A DNA stretch of 57,756 nt from Kiloniellales bacterium (GTDB taxonomy: Bacteria > Pseudomonadota > Alphaproteobacteria > Kiloniellales > JAKSDN01): contig JANQLT010000078.1 of assembly GCA_028280455.1 (NCBI GenBank), positions 1 to 57,756 of the forward strand. The letters run 5' to 3'. This document shows, piece by piece, positions 20,714 to 28,648 of the stretch. The notes below the pieces were generated by a model. The model searched no databases and was not told the DNA's origin. It saw only the letters and a list, made by a program, of their open reading frames with translations. Within the stretch, counting starts at the first letter, position 1. Each line of letters starts with the position of its first letter. The position numbers were made by a program, and so were the translations under genes.

Positions 20714-20888
20714 TTACTTCGGCCGAGAATCACTTTCTTATGGACTATTGTTAGAGAGTCGCGTCGTGCCCGGCCGCGGGCGGGCCGAGTCCGGAAGCGA
20801 CCATTCCCCAGCACCGGTGAAACGCGCAACGAAAGTCGGGTCATTCCGAACAGGGCGACTCCGCCACCAAGGGGTATAGATTCCTTCC

Positions 20889-23000
20889 ATGGATATAGGA
20901 GCCCTGCCAAAAGGTAGTGTGGCGCCCCTGCGGGACCGCAAGGCACGAGAGCAGGGCCTATTCTCCGGCGCATATTCTCCCGGGTCGGCGGGGCCGGGCC
21001 GGGCCCTCTCGCTATCTGAACAGATCACTTGGGCTATACTTATATTCATAGCCTGCTTTCTCGGCGCTTTGCTGTGCGTTGGATGGACGCGCGATGCCGG
21101 GGTCGTCTCGTCCCTCTGGCCGGCCAATGCCGTCGCCCTCGCGGCGCTGCTCTATCGCACCCCCCCGGAACGCCTGGCGATCCTCGTCGTCTTCACGCTG
21201 GCGGTGACCGCGGCGAACCTGGTCCATGGGGACGGCTGGGGCCTGAGCCTTCTGCTCGCCGCCGCCAACCTCGTCGAAGTCGTCATCGCTCTCGGCTTGA
21301 TCCTGCGCATCCTCGGCGAGGCGCCGAGCCTGAGGGAGCCCGGCGTGTTCTTGCGGCTCTTGGGCTTGGCGGGCGTCCTGGCGCCCGTGGTCGGCGCCTC
21401 CATGGCCGCCGCGATCATGCATGTCTCGGTCGACGCCTCCTTTGTCGCGGTCTGGAAGACCTGGTGGAGCGGCCACGCCATCGGCATCTTGGTGTTCTTC
21501 GCGATCTGGGCGCATATCCTGGCGCGGCAGTTCGACGATTCGATCCTGATCGAGCGACGCCTCGAGGCGGTCCTGACGCTGACCTTTCTCTGCGTCATCG
21601 TCTGGTTCGCCTTTCAGGGCGGACAGACCTACTCGCTGCTCGCGTTGCTCCCGGCCCTCTTGTGGGTCGCCGTTCGCTTCGCCACGGCAGGCAGCGCCGC
21701 CGCCCTGGCCTTGACCGCGATGCTGCTGACCATCCTCACGGTTCAGGGCTATGGGCCGATCGGGCTTATGCCCGGTCTCTCGGAGGCCGACAGGTTCGAG
21801 GAGCTCAATTTCGTCCTGCTGACCCTGGCGCTGCCGACGCTGATGATCGCCCTGGTTCTAGACAAGCAAAGGGGCCTCAATCGGGCGCTCCGGCACAGTG
21901 ACGATCGCTATCGCCGGCTCTACGACGACTCGCCGGTGATGCTCCATTCGATCGATTCGGCGGGGCGTCTGGTCTCGGTCAGCCGGTATTGGCTCGACAA
22001 GATGGGCTACCGGCGCGAGGAGGTGCTCGGCCGGAAGAGCATCGATTTCCTCGACGAAGAGTCGCGGCGAAGAGCGCTCGACGAGGTCCAGCCGAGGCTG
22101 GTTCGAGAAGGCAGCGTCACGGACGTCGAATACCGCTTCGTGAAGAAGGACGGCGAGACCTTCGATACGCTGCTGTCCGCCATTCAGGAACGCGACGAAA
22201 GGACGGGCGACACACGGAGCCTGACCGTCATCGTCGACATCAGCGCACGCAAGGCGGCCGAGAAACGGCTCGCGGAGACGATCGACGAGCTCGCGCGCTC
22301 GAACCGCGACCTGGAGCAGTTCGCCTACCTGGCCTCCCACGACCTGCAAGAGCCGCTGCGCATGGTCTCGAGCTTCACCAACCTGCTGCAGGAGGAGTAT
22401 GCCTCGAAGCTCGACGACCAGGCCAAGGAGTACATCCACTTCGCGCACGACGGCGCCGTCCGGATGAGCCAGCTCCTGCAGGACGTCCTGACTTTCTCTC
22501 GCATCACCCGGGATCCGAGCGAAACCGAACAGGTCGACCTCGGCGCGATCGTCAACATCGCCGTCGCCGAGCTTCAGACGAGCATCGAAGAGGCTTCCGC
22601 GATCGTATCGAGCGAAGAGCTTCCGACGGTACCGGGCAACCCGGTCCAGTTGACGTCGCTGTTCCGAAACCTGATCGGAAACTCGCTGAAGTACAGGAGC
22701 GAAGCGCCGGCCGTCATCTCCATATCCGCCGCCCCCCGCGAGGGCGGATGGCAGGTGACCGTCGCCGACAATGGGATCGGCATCGACCCCAAGCACTTCG
22801 AGCGAATCTTCGGGCTGTTCAAGAGGCTGCATGCCAGAGGTGACTACGACGGCACCGGGATCGGACTCGCGATCTGCAAGAAGGTCGTCGAACAGCATGA
22901 AGGCCGGATCTGGGTCGAGTCGGAGCCCGGTCGCGGCAGCCGGTTTCATTTCACCATTCCCGCCGGACCGCTTGAGGAAGATCGACATGGACCCGGGTGA
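20889..23000 (+). CDS. MASE1-PAS sensor histidine kinase
   Basis: This is a 703-residue membrane sensor kinase. Residues about 45-325 form a multi-helix MASE1-type integral sensor (WPANAVALAALLY, then a series of hydrophobic helices). A PAS domain follows (about 335-455, YRRLYDDSPVMLHSIDSAG), then a HisKA dimerisation domain of the phytochrome/bacteriophytochrome kind with the phospho-acceptor His484 in ASHDLQEPLR, and a HATPase domain (N box LFRNLIGNSLKYR, G1 DNGIGID, G2 GTGIGLAI). It is the first gene of the kai-type cluster and overlaps the next response regulator by 14 bases. The N-terminal 40 residues before the first helix are poorly conserved in character, and the ATG used has only a weak ribosome site. 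Confidence 0.92.
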   Translation: MDIGALPKGSVAPLRDRKAREQGLFSGAYSPGSAGPGRALSLSEQITWAILIFIACFLGALLCVGWTRDAGVVSSLWPANAVALAALLYRTPPERLAILVVFTLAVTAANLVHGDGWGLSLLLAAANLVEVVIALGLILRILGEAPSLREPGVFLRLLGLAGVLAPVVGASMAAAIMHVSVDASFVAVWKTWWSGHAIGILVFFAIWAHILARQFDDSILIERRLEAVLTLTFLCVIVWFAFQGGQTYSLLALLPALLWVAVRFATAGSAAALALTAMLLTILTVQGYGPIGLMPGLSEADRFEELNFVLLTLALPTLMIALVLDKQRGLNRALRHSDDRYRRLYDDSPVMLHSIDSAGRLVSVSRYWLDKMGYRREEVLGRKSIDFLDEESRRRALDEVQPRLVREGSVTDVEYRFVKKDGETFDTLLSAIQERDERTGDTRSLTVIVDISARKAAEKRLAETIDELARSNRDLEQFAYLASHDLQEPLRMVSSFTNLLQEEYASKLDDQAKEYIHFAHDGAVRMSQLLQDVLTFSRITRDPSETEQVDLGAIVNIAVAELQTSIEEASAIVSSEELPTVPGNPVQLTSLFRNLIGNSLKYRSEAPAVISISAAPREGGWQVTVADNGIGIDPKHFERIFGLFKRLHARGDYDGTGIGLAICKKVVEQHEGRIWVESEPGRGSRFHFTIPAGPLEEDRHGPG

Positions 23001-23430
23001 GCCCAGGCCCATCGAGATCCTGCTCGTCGACGCCAATCCGGGGGATGTGGCCTTGACCAGGCGCGCACTGGATCGCTGCAAGATCAGCAACACCTTGACC
23101 GTCGTCGGCGACGGCGAAAGCGCGATCGCCCATCTACAACGCCGAGAAGGCTACGAAAGCGCCCGGACACCTCATCTCATTCTGCTCGACCTCGGCCTTC
23201 CGGGAATGGACGGCCATGAGGTGCTCGAGACCATCAAGGCCGATGAGAGCTTGAGGAGCATTCCCGTGGTGGTCATGACCAGCTCGCAGGCCGAGGAAGA
23301 CATCGTCCGCAGCTACGACACCCATGCCAACTGCTACATCAAGAAACCCATCGACATGGAAGGCTTCAAGAAGGCCATCGAGGCGATCGACGTGTTCTGG
23401 TTCTCCATCGTTCGACTGCCGAGCTCATGA
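22987..23430 (+). CDS. Single-domain response regulator, Rcp1 type
   Basis: This 147-residue stand-alone receiver resembles the Rcp1 regulators that partner phytochrome-type kinases. Phospho-acceptor Asp68 lies in LILLDLGLPGMDG, the switch Thr in VVVMTSS and the conserved Lys in YIKKP. The acidic metal-binding pair is weakened: the usual E/D-D-N is VDAN here, leaving only one Asp (Asp15). There is no output domain, so it probably relays by protein contact. The gene begins inside the end of the kinase gene (14-base overlap), which indicates that the pair works together. A 79-bp gap separates it from the next receiver gene. Confidence 0.9.
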   Translation: MDPGEPRPIEILLVDANPGDVALTRRALDRCKISNTLTVVGDGESAIAHLQRREGYESARTPHLILLDLGLPGMDGHEVLETIKADESLRSIPVVVMTSSQAEEDIVRSYDTHANCYIKKPIDMEGFKKAIEAIDVFWFSIVRLPSS

Positions 23431-23509
23431 TGCAGAGAGCGATGCGAGCGGCGGACCCGTTGGACGGGACGGTTCATGGATCGACTGAATTGACCGGACT
23501 CGAGGACAG

Positions 23510-24364
23510 ATGAGCGGCTCGCTGCGCAAGATCCTCCTGGTAGAAGACAACCCGGGCGATGTCCGCTTGCTGCAAGACATCCTGATAGGCGCGCAGTTCA
23601 ACGCCTACGCGATGGAGGACGTCGCCGAACTGGAAGCTGCTTCGACGTTGCTTTCCAATCAGACTTTCGATGTCGTGCTCCTGGACTTGGGCTTGCCGGA
23701 TTCGAACGGCATCGCGACCTTGAACGAAGTCGTCGCCCTCGCGCCGAGCATCCCGGTAGTCGTGCTGACGGGCGACATGTCGGACGACCAGGCCATCGAG
23801 CTGATCAGAGCCGGCGCTCAGGACTACCTGACAAAGGGGCAGCTCACGTCCCCCTTGCTTCGGCGCGCCATCGAGTACTCGATCGAGCGCCACCGGCTGA
23901 ACGCGAATCTCAGCGACGCACGACGAGAGGCAGAGCGCGAACGGGAGCTTCAGAGTCTCGAGCGCTTCTCCCTCGAGCGGCGGACGCGCGCGACCGCTGA
24001 GAGCTTCGGCGTGCGGTCGATACGCGAAACCGATCAGGGCGTCTTCGACCTGCTGGTCGAGGACTACATCTCCTTTATCGACGGTGCGTTGGAACGGCGC
24101 ATGCACGGCGAAGCGCCGAGCCTGGAAAGCCGTGTCCGCGCCTTCGCCCAGCGCATGGGCTCCTTGCGCGCTTCACCTCGGGACCTGACCGAGATTTACG
24201 TCGCCGCTCATCGATTGGCCATGAAGAACGCCCATCCCGCCAAGCGCGACGCAATCGGCATGGAATCTCAGCTCCTGCTGATCGAGACGATGGGCTATCT
24301 GGCTCTCTATTACAGAGCTTTCGTCGGGCCGGCGGTCGCCTGGGGCCCGGCCAAGGAGGTTTAG
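23510..24364 (+). CDS. Receiver domain fused to a KaiA-like C-terminal domain
   Basis: The 284-residue protein has three parts. Residues 6-125 are a canonical receiver: acidic pair Glu12/Asp13, phospho-acceptor Asp59 in VLLDLGLPD, Thr87, and Lys109 in YLTKG. Residues about 126-165 are charged and likely a helical linker. Residues about 172-272 are an all-helical domain. By hand, comparing with the four-helix KaiA C-terminal domain of Synechococcus as I remember it, the last two helices line up: LTEIYVAAH against VLEIHVELM, and [14 protein letters not shown] against LIDVIAHLCEMYRR. The domain length (about 100 residues) and the gene order (immediately before kaiB and kaiC) agree. KaiA3 of Synechocystis is a known receiver-KaiA chimera. 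The receiver call is secure; the KaiA-like call is a strong inference. Confidence 0.8.
   Translation: MSGSLRKILLVEDNPGDVRLLQDILIGAQFNAYAMEDVAELEAASTLLSNQTFDVVLLDLGLPDSNGIATLNEVVALAPSIPVVVLTGDMSDDQAIELIRAGAQDYLTKGQLTSPLLRRAIEYSIERHRLNANLSDARREAERERELQSLERFSLERRTRATAESFGVRSIRETDQGVFDLLVEDYISFIDGALERRMHGEAPSLESRVRAFAQRMGSLRASPRDLTEIYVAAHRLAMKNAHPAKRDAIGMESQLLLIETMGYLALYYRAFVGPAVAWGPAKEV
24353..24360 (+). promoter_or_regulatory. Strong ribosome binding site for kaiB (TTG start)
   Basis: AAGGAGGT sits inside the last codons of the receiver-KaiA-like gene, eight bases before the TTG at 24369. This near-perfect Shine-Dalgarno sequence supports TTG as the kaiB start and implies strong, translationally coupled expression of KaiB. 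Confidence 0.85.
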
Positions 24365-24368
24365 AACC

Positions 24369-24683
24369 TTGAACCCTATCGAAGAACAAGGCCCGTCGGG
24401 CAAGACCCTTCGGCTCTACGTAACCGGACAAACGCCGCGCTCCGAACGCGCAATCAAGGTGCTTCGCACCATTTGCGAAGAGGAGCTGGGCGGAGAGTTC
24501 GAGCTCGTCGTGATCGATGTGCTCGAGAACCCGCAACTGGCCGAGGACGAGAAGATCCTCGCCACGCCGACGGTCGTGAAGGAGCTGCCGCCGCCGATCC
24601 GGCGAATCATCGGCGATCTCACCGACGTCGAGCGGGTCCTGATCGGGCTGGACCTGCTCCACTTCAAGAAGCCCGCGAAATAG
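24369..24683 (+). CDS. kaiB: Circadian clock protein KaiB
   Basis: This is a KaiB-family protein of 104 residues with a thioredoxin-like fold. In cyanobacteria KaiB binds the phosphorylated KaiC hexamer after switching fold and sequesters KaiA. The sequence is strikingly close to canonical Kai[47 protein letters not shown] and [20 protein letters not shown], including the Gly-Asp of the fold-switch region. This is the clock-type KaiB rather than the divergent short KaiB-like domain of kinases. Translation starts at TTG behind a very strong ribosome site. kaiC begins 22 bp later. Confidence 0.97.
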   Translation: MNPIEEQGPSGKTLRLYVTGQTPRSERAIKVLRTICEEELGGEFELVVIDVLENPQLAEDEKILATPTVVKELPPPIRRIIGDLTDVERVLIGLDLLHFKKPAK

Positions 24684-24705
24684 CGCAAGAGGCGGAAAGT
24701 CAGCA

Positions 24706-26208
24706 ATGGAAGTCGTCCAAAAACACCCCACCGGAATCACCGGCTTCGACCACGTCGCTCAGGGGGGCCTGCCGCGTGGTCGAACGACCCTGCTCTCGGG
24801 GACCTCGGGCAGCGCAAAGACCATCATCGCCGGCCAGTTTCTCGTCGAAGGCGTCCGCAAGTTCGGCGAAAAGGGGGTCTTCGTGACCTTCGAGGAAACG
24901 CCCGCGGAGATCAGGAAGAACCTGGCCAGCTTCGGGTGGGACGTCGCCGCCTTCGAGGCCGACAAGATGCTCGCCTTCGTCGACGCCTCACCGGTCTTCG
25001 GCGCGGAGACTCTGGTTTCGGGATCCTACGATCTCGGCGCCCTGATCGCCCGCATCGAGCATGCCGTCAACTCCGTCGGCGCGACCCGTGTCGCCATCGA
25101 CTCGATCGGTCCGATCTTCGGCCAGTTGCCGGACGCCCATGTGGTGCGCTCCGAGCTGCTGCGCATCTCGCACATCCTCAAGCAGCTCGGCGTGACGACG
25201 CTGATGACCGCCGAGCGCACGGACGACTTCGGCGACATCGCCCGCTACGGCGTCGAGGAGTTCGTCTCCGACAGCGTTATCGTGCTGCGCAACACCCTGG
25301 AGGACGAGAAGCGCCGTCGGACCCTGGAGATTCTCAAGTTCCGCGGCGCCGGACACGGCAAGGGCGAGTACCCCTTCACCATCGTGCCGGAGGTCGGCGT
25401 CGAGGTCATCCCGCTCTCGGCCATCGAGCTGACGCAGTCCTCGTCCGACCAGCGCATTCCCTCCGGCGTCGAGGAGCTCGACGAGATGTGCGGCGGCGGC
25501 TTCTTCCGGGATTCCGTGATCCTGGTGTCGGGCGCCACCGGTGCCGGCAAGACCTTGATGGTGACCGAGTTCCTCGAAGGCGGCGTCCAGAACGGCGAGC
25601 GCTGCATGCTCTTCGCCTTCGAGGAGAGCCGGGGCCAGCTTTTCCGCAACGCCATCGGCTGGGGCGTCGATCTCGAAGGCATGGAGCGCGAAGGCCTGTT
25701 GCGCGTCCATGCCTGCTATCCGGAGATCATGGGCGTCGAGGACCACCTGGTGCGCATGAAGTCGGCCATGGACGAGTTCGGGCCGCAAAGGGTGGCGGTC
25801 GACTCGCTCTCGGCGCTGGAGCGCGTCGCCTCCCTGAAGGGCTACCGCGAGTTCGTCCTGGGCCTGACCGCGACCATGAAGGAGCGCGAGATCGCCGGGC
25901 TCTGCACCTCGACGACACCCTCGCTGACCGGCGGCACGACGATCACCGAGGCCCACATCTCGACCATCACGGACACCATCATCCTGATGCGTTACGTCGA
26001 GATGTTCGGCGAGATCAGGCGCGGCCTGACGGTCCTGAAGATGCGCGGCTCCTACCACGAGAAGGTGATCCGCGAGTTCACCATCGACGGCAAGGGCATG
26101 CACATCTCCAAGACCTTCCGCAACGTGGTCGGCATCCTGGCCGGTCAGCCGCAGAACATCGGCACCGACGAGCTGGAGCGGATCAACCAGATGTTCGAGG
26201 CCTCGTAG
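24706..26208 (+). CDS. kaiC: Circadian clock protein KaiC (double RecA ATPase/autokinase)
   Basis: KaiC forms the hexameric two-ring ATPase and autokinase at the centre of the clock. The 500-residue product has both domains: CI with Walker A GTSGSAKT (32-39) and catalytic Glu63/Glu64, and CII with Walker A GATGAGKT (276-283) and Glu306/Glu307. The autophosphorylation pair is kept as Ser419-Thr420 in EAHISTITDTIIL, equivalent to Ser431/Thr432 of Synechococcus, and a Thr stands at the equivalent of Thr426. After MRGSYHEKVIREF the sequence continues into an A-loop-like segment (ILAGQPQNIG) and a tail ending in LERINQMFEAS, the part that KaiA contacts in cyanobacteria; the tail is a few residues shorter. 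It is the last gene of the cluster. Confidence 0.97.
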   Translation: MEVVQKHPTGITGFDHVAQGGLPRGRTTLLSGTSGSAKTIIAGQFLVEGVRKFGEKGVFVTFEETPAEIRKNLASFGWDVAAFEADKMLAFVDASPVFGAETLVSGSYDLGALIARIEHAVNSVGATRVAIDSIGPIFGQLPDAHVVRSELLRISHILKQLGVTTLMTAERTDDFGDIARYGVEEFVSDSVIVLRNTLEDEKRRRTLEILKFRGAGHGKGEYPFTIVPEVGVEVIPLSAIELTQSSSDQRIPSGVEELDEMCGGGFFRDSVILVSGATGAGKTLMVTEFLEGGVQNGERCMLFAFEESRGQLFRNAIGWGVDLEGMEREGLLRVHACYPEIMGVEDHLVRMKSAMDEFGPQRVAVDSLSALERVASLKGYREFVLGLTATMKEREIAGLCTSTTPSLTGGTTITEAHISTITDTIILMRYVEMFGEIRRGLTVLKMRGSYHEKVIREFTIDGKGMHISKTFRNVVGILAGQPQNIGTDELERINQMFEAS

Positions 26209-26210
26209 CA

Positions 26211-26233
26211 GGCCCCGGTTCGAACCCCGGGCC
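26211..26233. terminator. Hairpin between convergent kaiC and LysR genes
   Basis: The arms ggcccCgg and ccCgggcc pair with one mismatch around a ttcgaac loop just after the kaiC stop. It lies in a 36-bp gap between convergent genes and could terminate both. There is no T-run, so intrinsic termination is uncertain. Confidence 0.45.
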
Positions 26234-26244
26234 GGGCTATCGGG

Positions 26245-27165
26245 TCAGATCTCCTGGTGATACTGCAGCGGATCGGAGGCCAGCCGGAAGTCCTCCAGGA
26301 AGGTACTCATCACCAGGGTCCGGGCGACGCCCTTGCGCGTGGCGACATAGTAGGCGGCGCTCCAGCCAAGGACCTGCGGCAGGATCGACTTGAGCTCGCC
26401 GCTGGCGACCCAGACGTCGCCGAAGTGCTTCGGCAGGAAGCCGATGTAGGAGCCGGTGCGGATCAAGGCCGCCTTCGCGGAGACGTCGTTGACGGTGGCG
26501 TCGGCCGCCTCCGTCATGAGCCGTGCCAGCTCGGTCTGCATCCAGATGCTGCGCGACACCACCCGGTGCTGGGACAGCTCCTGCACGCTGATGGCGTCGG
26601 GCGGCTGCTGGAACAGCGGGTGCAGGCGGCCGCAATAGAGCTCCTGCCGCTCCGAGTAGATGTACTCGTAGTTCAAGCCGCTGATCTTCCGCGGGAAGCA
26701 GCCGATGACCAGGTGGAGCTGGCCTTCGAGCAGCAGCCGCTCCATGGCCTGCAGCTCGTCGACGCGCACGGTCACGCGGACGTCGTTGTCGCGCTGGTTG
26801 AAGCGATGAATGGCGTCGTGGGTCGGCGACAGCGGGTTGGTGATGCTGGAGTCGAGCAGCCCCAGGTTGAGCGCGCCGGTCAGTTGGCCGCGCACGCTGG
26901 CCATGTCGCTGCTGAAATCGTCGACGGCCGCGAAGAGGCGCTTGGCCGACTCGTAGACGAACTCGCCCTTGTCGGTGAGCTGGAAGCCGATCCGGCCGCG
27001 CTGGCAGAGCTTGGTGCCGAGGCGCTGCTCGAGGTTGGTCATGTGGCTGCTGATGGTCGAGGCGCCGATGTTGAGCTCGGCCTGGGCGGCGGTGTAGCCG
27101 CCGCAGTCGACCACCGTCATGAAGATCTTCAGCAGCCGATGGTCTTTGTCCGCGAACTGGAACAT
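26245..27165 (-). CDS. LysR-family transcriptional regulator
   Basis: This is a 306-residue LysR-type regulator: an N-terminal winged helix-turn-helix (about 8-66, with FMTVVDCGGYTAAQAELNIGASTISSHMTNLEQRLG) followed by a periplasmic-binding-like effector domain (about 95-295). It is transcribed away from the polyamine-type ABC importer and creatininase genes across a 334-bp gap, the usual arrangement for a regulator of that operon. The effector is unknown; a substrate of the importer is the natural guess. It converges with kaiC and is probably unrelated to the clock cluster. Confidence 0.92.
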   Translation of the reverse strand: MFQFADKDHRLLKIFMTVVDCGGYTAAQAELNIGASTISSHMTNLEQRLGTKLCQRGRIGFQLTDKGEFVYESAKRLFAAVDDFSSDMASVRGQLTGALNLGLLDSSITNPLSPTHDAIHRFNQRDNDVRVTVRVDELQAMERLLLEGQLHLVIGCFPRKISGLNYEYIYSERQELYCGRLHPLFQQPPDAISVQELSQHRVVSRSIWMQTELARLMTEAADATVNDVSAKAALIRTGSYIGFLPKHFGDVWVASGELKSILPQVLGWSAAYYVATRKGVARTLVMSTFLEDFRLASDPLQYHQEI

Positions 27166-27499
27166 GAGGCATCCTCCAAGCGCCGAGGCCGATGGACATT
27201 AGTTTGCAGAAAGAGAATGAAAAGTCATTCACTTTGAAGTATTTGAAACTAACTATCTGAGCGGGTAGGGCCGGCCAGCCTCGGATTCGGCGGTCGAGCT
27301 GGTCTGAATACCCCCTTTCCCCGGCCTTCTTCGTCGCGAAAGGCCCGGAACCGGCGGTAGAGGGCGAACCTGCTCATATCGGCCACTATCGAACTAAATA
27401 TCGCAACTCCCATATTTGTCCCGGCATCACGTGATGCCAGGATGCCGTTGGACTGCCGGGCGCAGGGCGCCAGGCAGCCGGCTGACATGGAGGAACGCA
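27166..27499. promoter_or_regulatory. Divergent control region LysR / ABC importer
   Basis: The 334 bp have no supported gene. The LysR-proximal part (about 27195-27260) is AT-rich and contains the inverted repeat GAATGAaaagTCATTC at 27215-27230, nested in a wider AGTTT...AAACT dyad; it is a candidate LysR site. Nearer the importer, an AT-rich stretch (about 27390-27420, with taaata) could hold the importer's promoter. A perfect 16-bp palindrome follows at 27423-27438. Confidence 0.55.
27423..27438. promoter_or_regulatory. Perfect 16-bp palindrome before the importer operon
   Basis: GGCATCACGTGATGCC is a perfect palindrome 61 bp upstream of the binding-protein start. Its position just downstream of the likely promoter fits an operator where a bound repressor would block transcription. 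The family of the binding protein is unknown; the nearby LysR would normally act further upstream. Confidence 0.5.
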
Positions 27500-28639
27500 A
27501 TGCAAAAGACGCGCGACAAACGCGGTCGGATATCGCGCCGGCGCTTCATCGAGGGCACGACGGCGCTCGCCGGGGTGGCGGCGGCCGGTCTCACGCTGCC
27601 CAGGAAGTCCAACGCCCAGTCGCAGGAAACGATCAACCTGCTGAGCTGGCCGGGCCACGGCGCACAGGACGTGATCGGCCCCTTCGAGGAAGCGACCGGC
27701 TACAAGGTGCAGGCCAAGGAGTACACCGGCGGCGAGGAGATGATCGCGCTGCTGCAGTCCTCGCCACCGGGCACCTTCGATGTCGTCCTCAGCGACGCCG
27801 AGTACATCCACCAGCTCCAGCAGGCCGGTCTGATCGACGAGCTCGACCCGGGCGACTACCCCTTGGACGACTACTGGCCGGAGTTCCAGAAGTTCCCGTC
27901 GCACTGGGTCGACGACAAGCTCTACTCGGTCATGGTCGACTACGGCTTTCTCGGCATGGTCTACAACACCGAGAAGCTGACGCGCGAGGAAGTCGACAGC
28001 TACGCGGTGATGTGGGAGTCCAAGGTCGAGGGCAGGGTCGGCATGTACGACTGGTACCTGCCGAACATGATGTGCCTGAGCCTCTACCAGGGCAATCGGC
28101 CGCCCCACGACATCGACGACAAGACCTTCGAAGACCTGAAGAAGATGCTCTTCTCGCTGTCCGGACAGATGTCCGGCATCGGCGTCTGGTCGTCGGTCTT
28201 CTCGCAGCTCACCAACGAGGAGTCCTGGGTCATGCCGGGCGTCGGCGCCTGGGCGGCGCTGCTGCTGGAGAACGACGGCGTGCCGATCAAGGCGGTCGTG
28301 CCCAAGGAAGGCGGCTTGCAGTGGACCGAGTCCCTGTCGATCCCCTCGAGCAGCCAGAAGAAGGACCTGGCGGTGAAGCTCATCCAGTACCTGACCTCGC
28401 CCGAGGGCCAGGTGCGCGAGGCCACCAAGTCCGCCTATTGGGCCTCGATACCCAACAAGGAGGGCTGGAAGCTGCTGAACGAGACCATGCCGGAGGCGGC
28501 CGAGCGCTTGGAGCATCGCTTCGACAAGCGCAACGTCATGGACGAGTTCAAGGAAGGCAAGATCCACATCCGCAACATTCCGGCCCAGCAGGACATCGAG
28601 GATTGGAACGAAGCCTGGACCGAGTTTAAGAACATGTAG
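27500..28639 (+). CDS. Polyamine-type ABC substrate-binding protein (PotD-like)
   Basis: This is a 379-residue periplasmic binding protein of the spermidine/putrescine family. A twin-arginine signal (RISRRRFIEGTTALAGVAAAG, within residues 9-32) implies Tat export. The mature part starts INLLSWPGHGAQDVIGPFEE and has the PotD-style fold (FDVVLSDAEYIHQLQQAGLIDELD, LGMVYNTEKL). The start at 27500 was chosen for the GGAGGAA ribosome site at 27489-27495; an upstream in-frame start would add a tail before the Tat motif. It is followed by two permeases, an ATPase and two creatininase genes, so its ligand may be creatinine or another guanidino compound rather than a polyamine. Confidence 0.9.
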   Translation: MQKTRDKRGRISRRRFIEGTTALAGVAAAGLTLPRKSNAQSQETINLLSWPGHGAQDVIGPFEEATGYKVQAKEYTGGEEMIALLQSSPPGTFDVVLSDAEYIHQLQQAGLIDELDPGDYPLDDYWPEFQKFPSHWVDDKLYSVMVDYGFLGMVYNTEKLTREEVDSYAVMWESKVEGRVGMYDWYLPNMMCLSLYQGNRPPHDIDDKTFEDLKKMLFSLSGQMSGIGVWSSVFSQLTNEESWVMPGVGAWAALLLENDGVPIKAVVPKEGGLQWTESLSIPSSSQKKDLAVKLIQYLTSPEGQVREATKSAYWASIPNKEGWKLLNETMPEAAERLEHRFDKRNVMDEFKEGKIHIRNIPAQQDIEDWNEAWTEFKNM

Positions 28640-28648
28640 CGCTCCTCG

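Larger units (their letters stand above)
20517..20888. other. Intergenic region after the MoxR operon
   Basis: These 372 bp between the VWA-like gene and the sensor kinase contain no supported gene; a short open frame from 20651 lacks a ribosome site and has no recognisable content. The first third is a long inverted repeat. The rest is comparatively AT-rich (about 20670-20750) and is where I expect the promoter of the kai-type cluster. It includes the imperfect operator-like palindrome ATAGGAaatttaTCCTAT at 20696-20713. Confidence 0.6.

Noticed and set aside
20651..20917. 88-codon frame before the sensor kinase
   Set aside because: No ribosome site and no recognisable content; it lies in the probable promoter region of the clock-like cluster.
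26211..26233. Sequence resembling a tRNA T-arm (gttcgaac) after kaiC
   Set aside because: No acceptor, D or anticodon arm can be formed around it; it is better explained as a hairpin between convergent genes.
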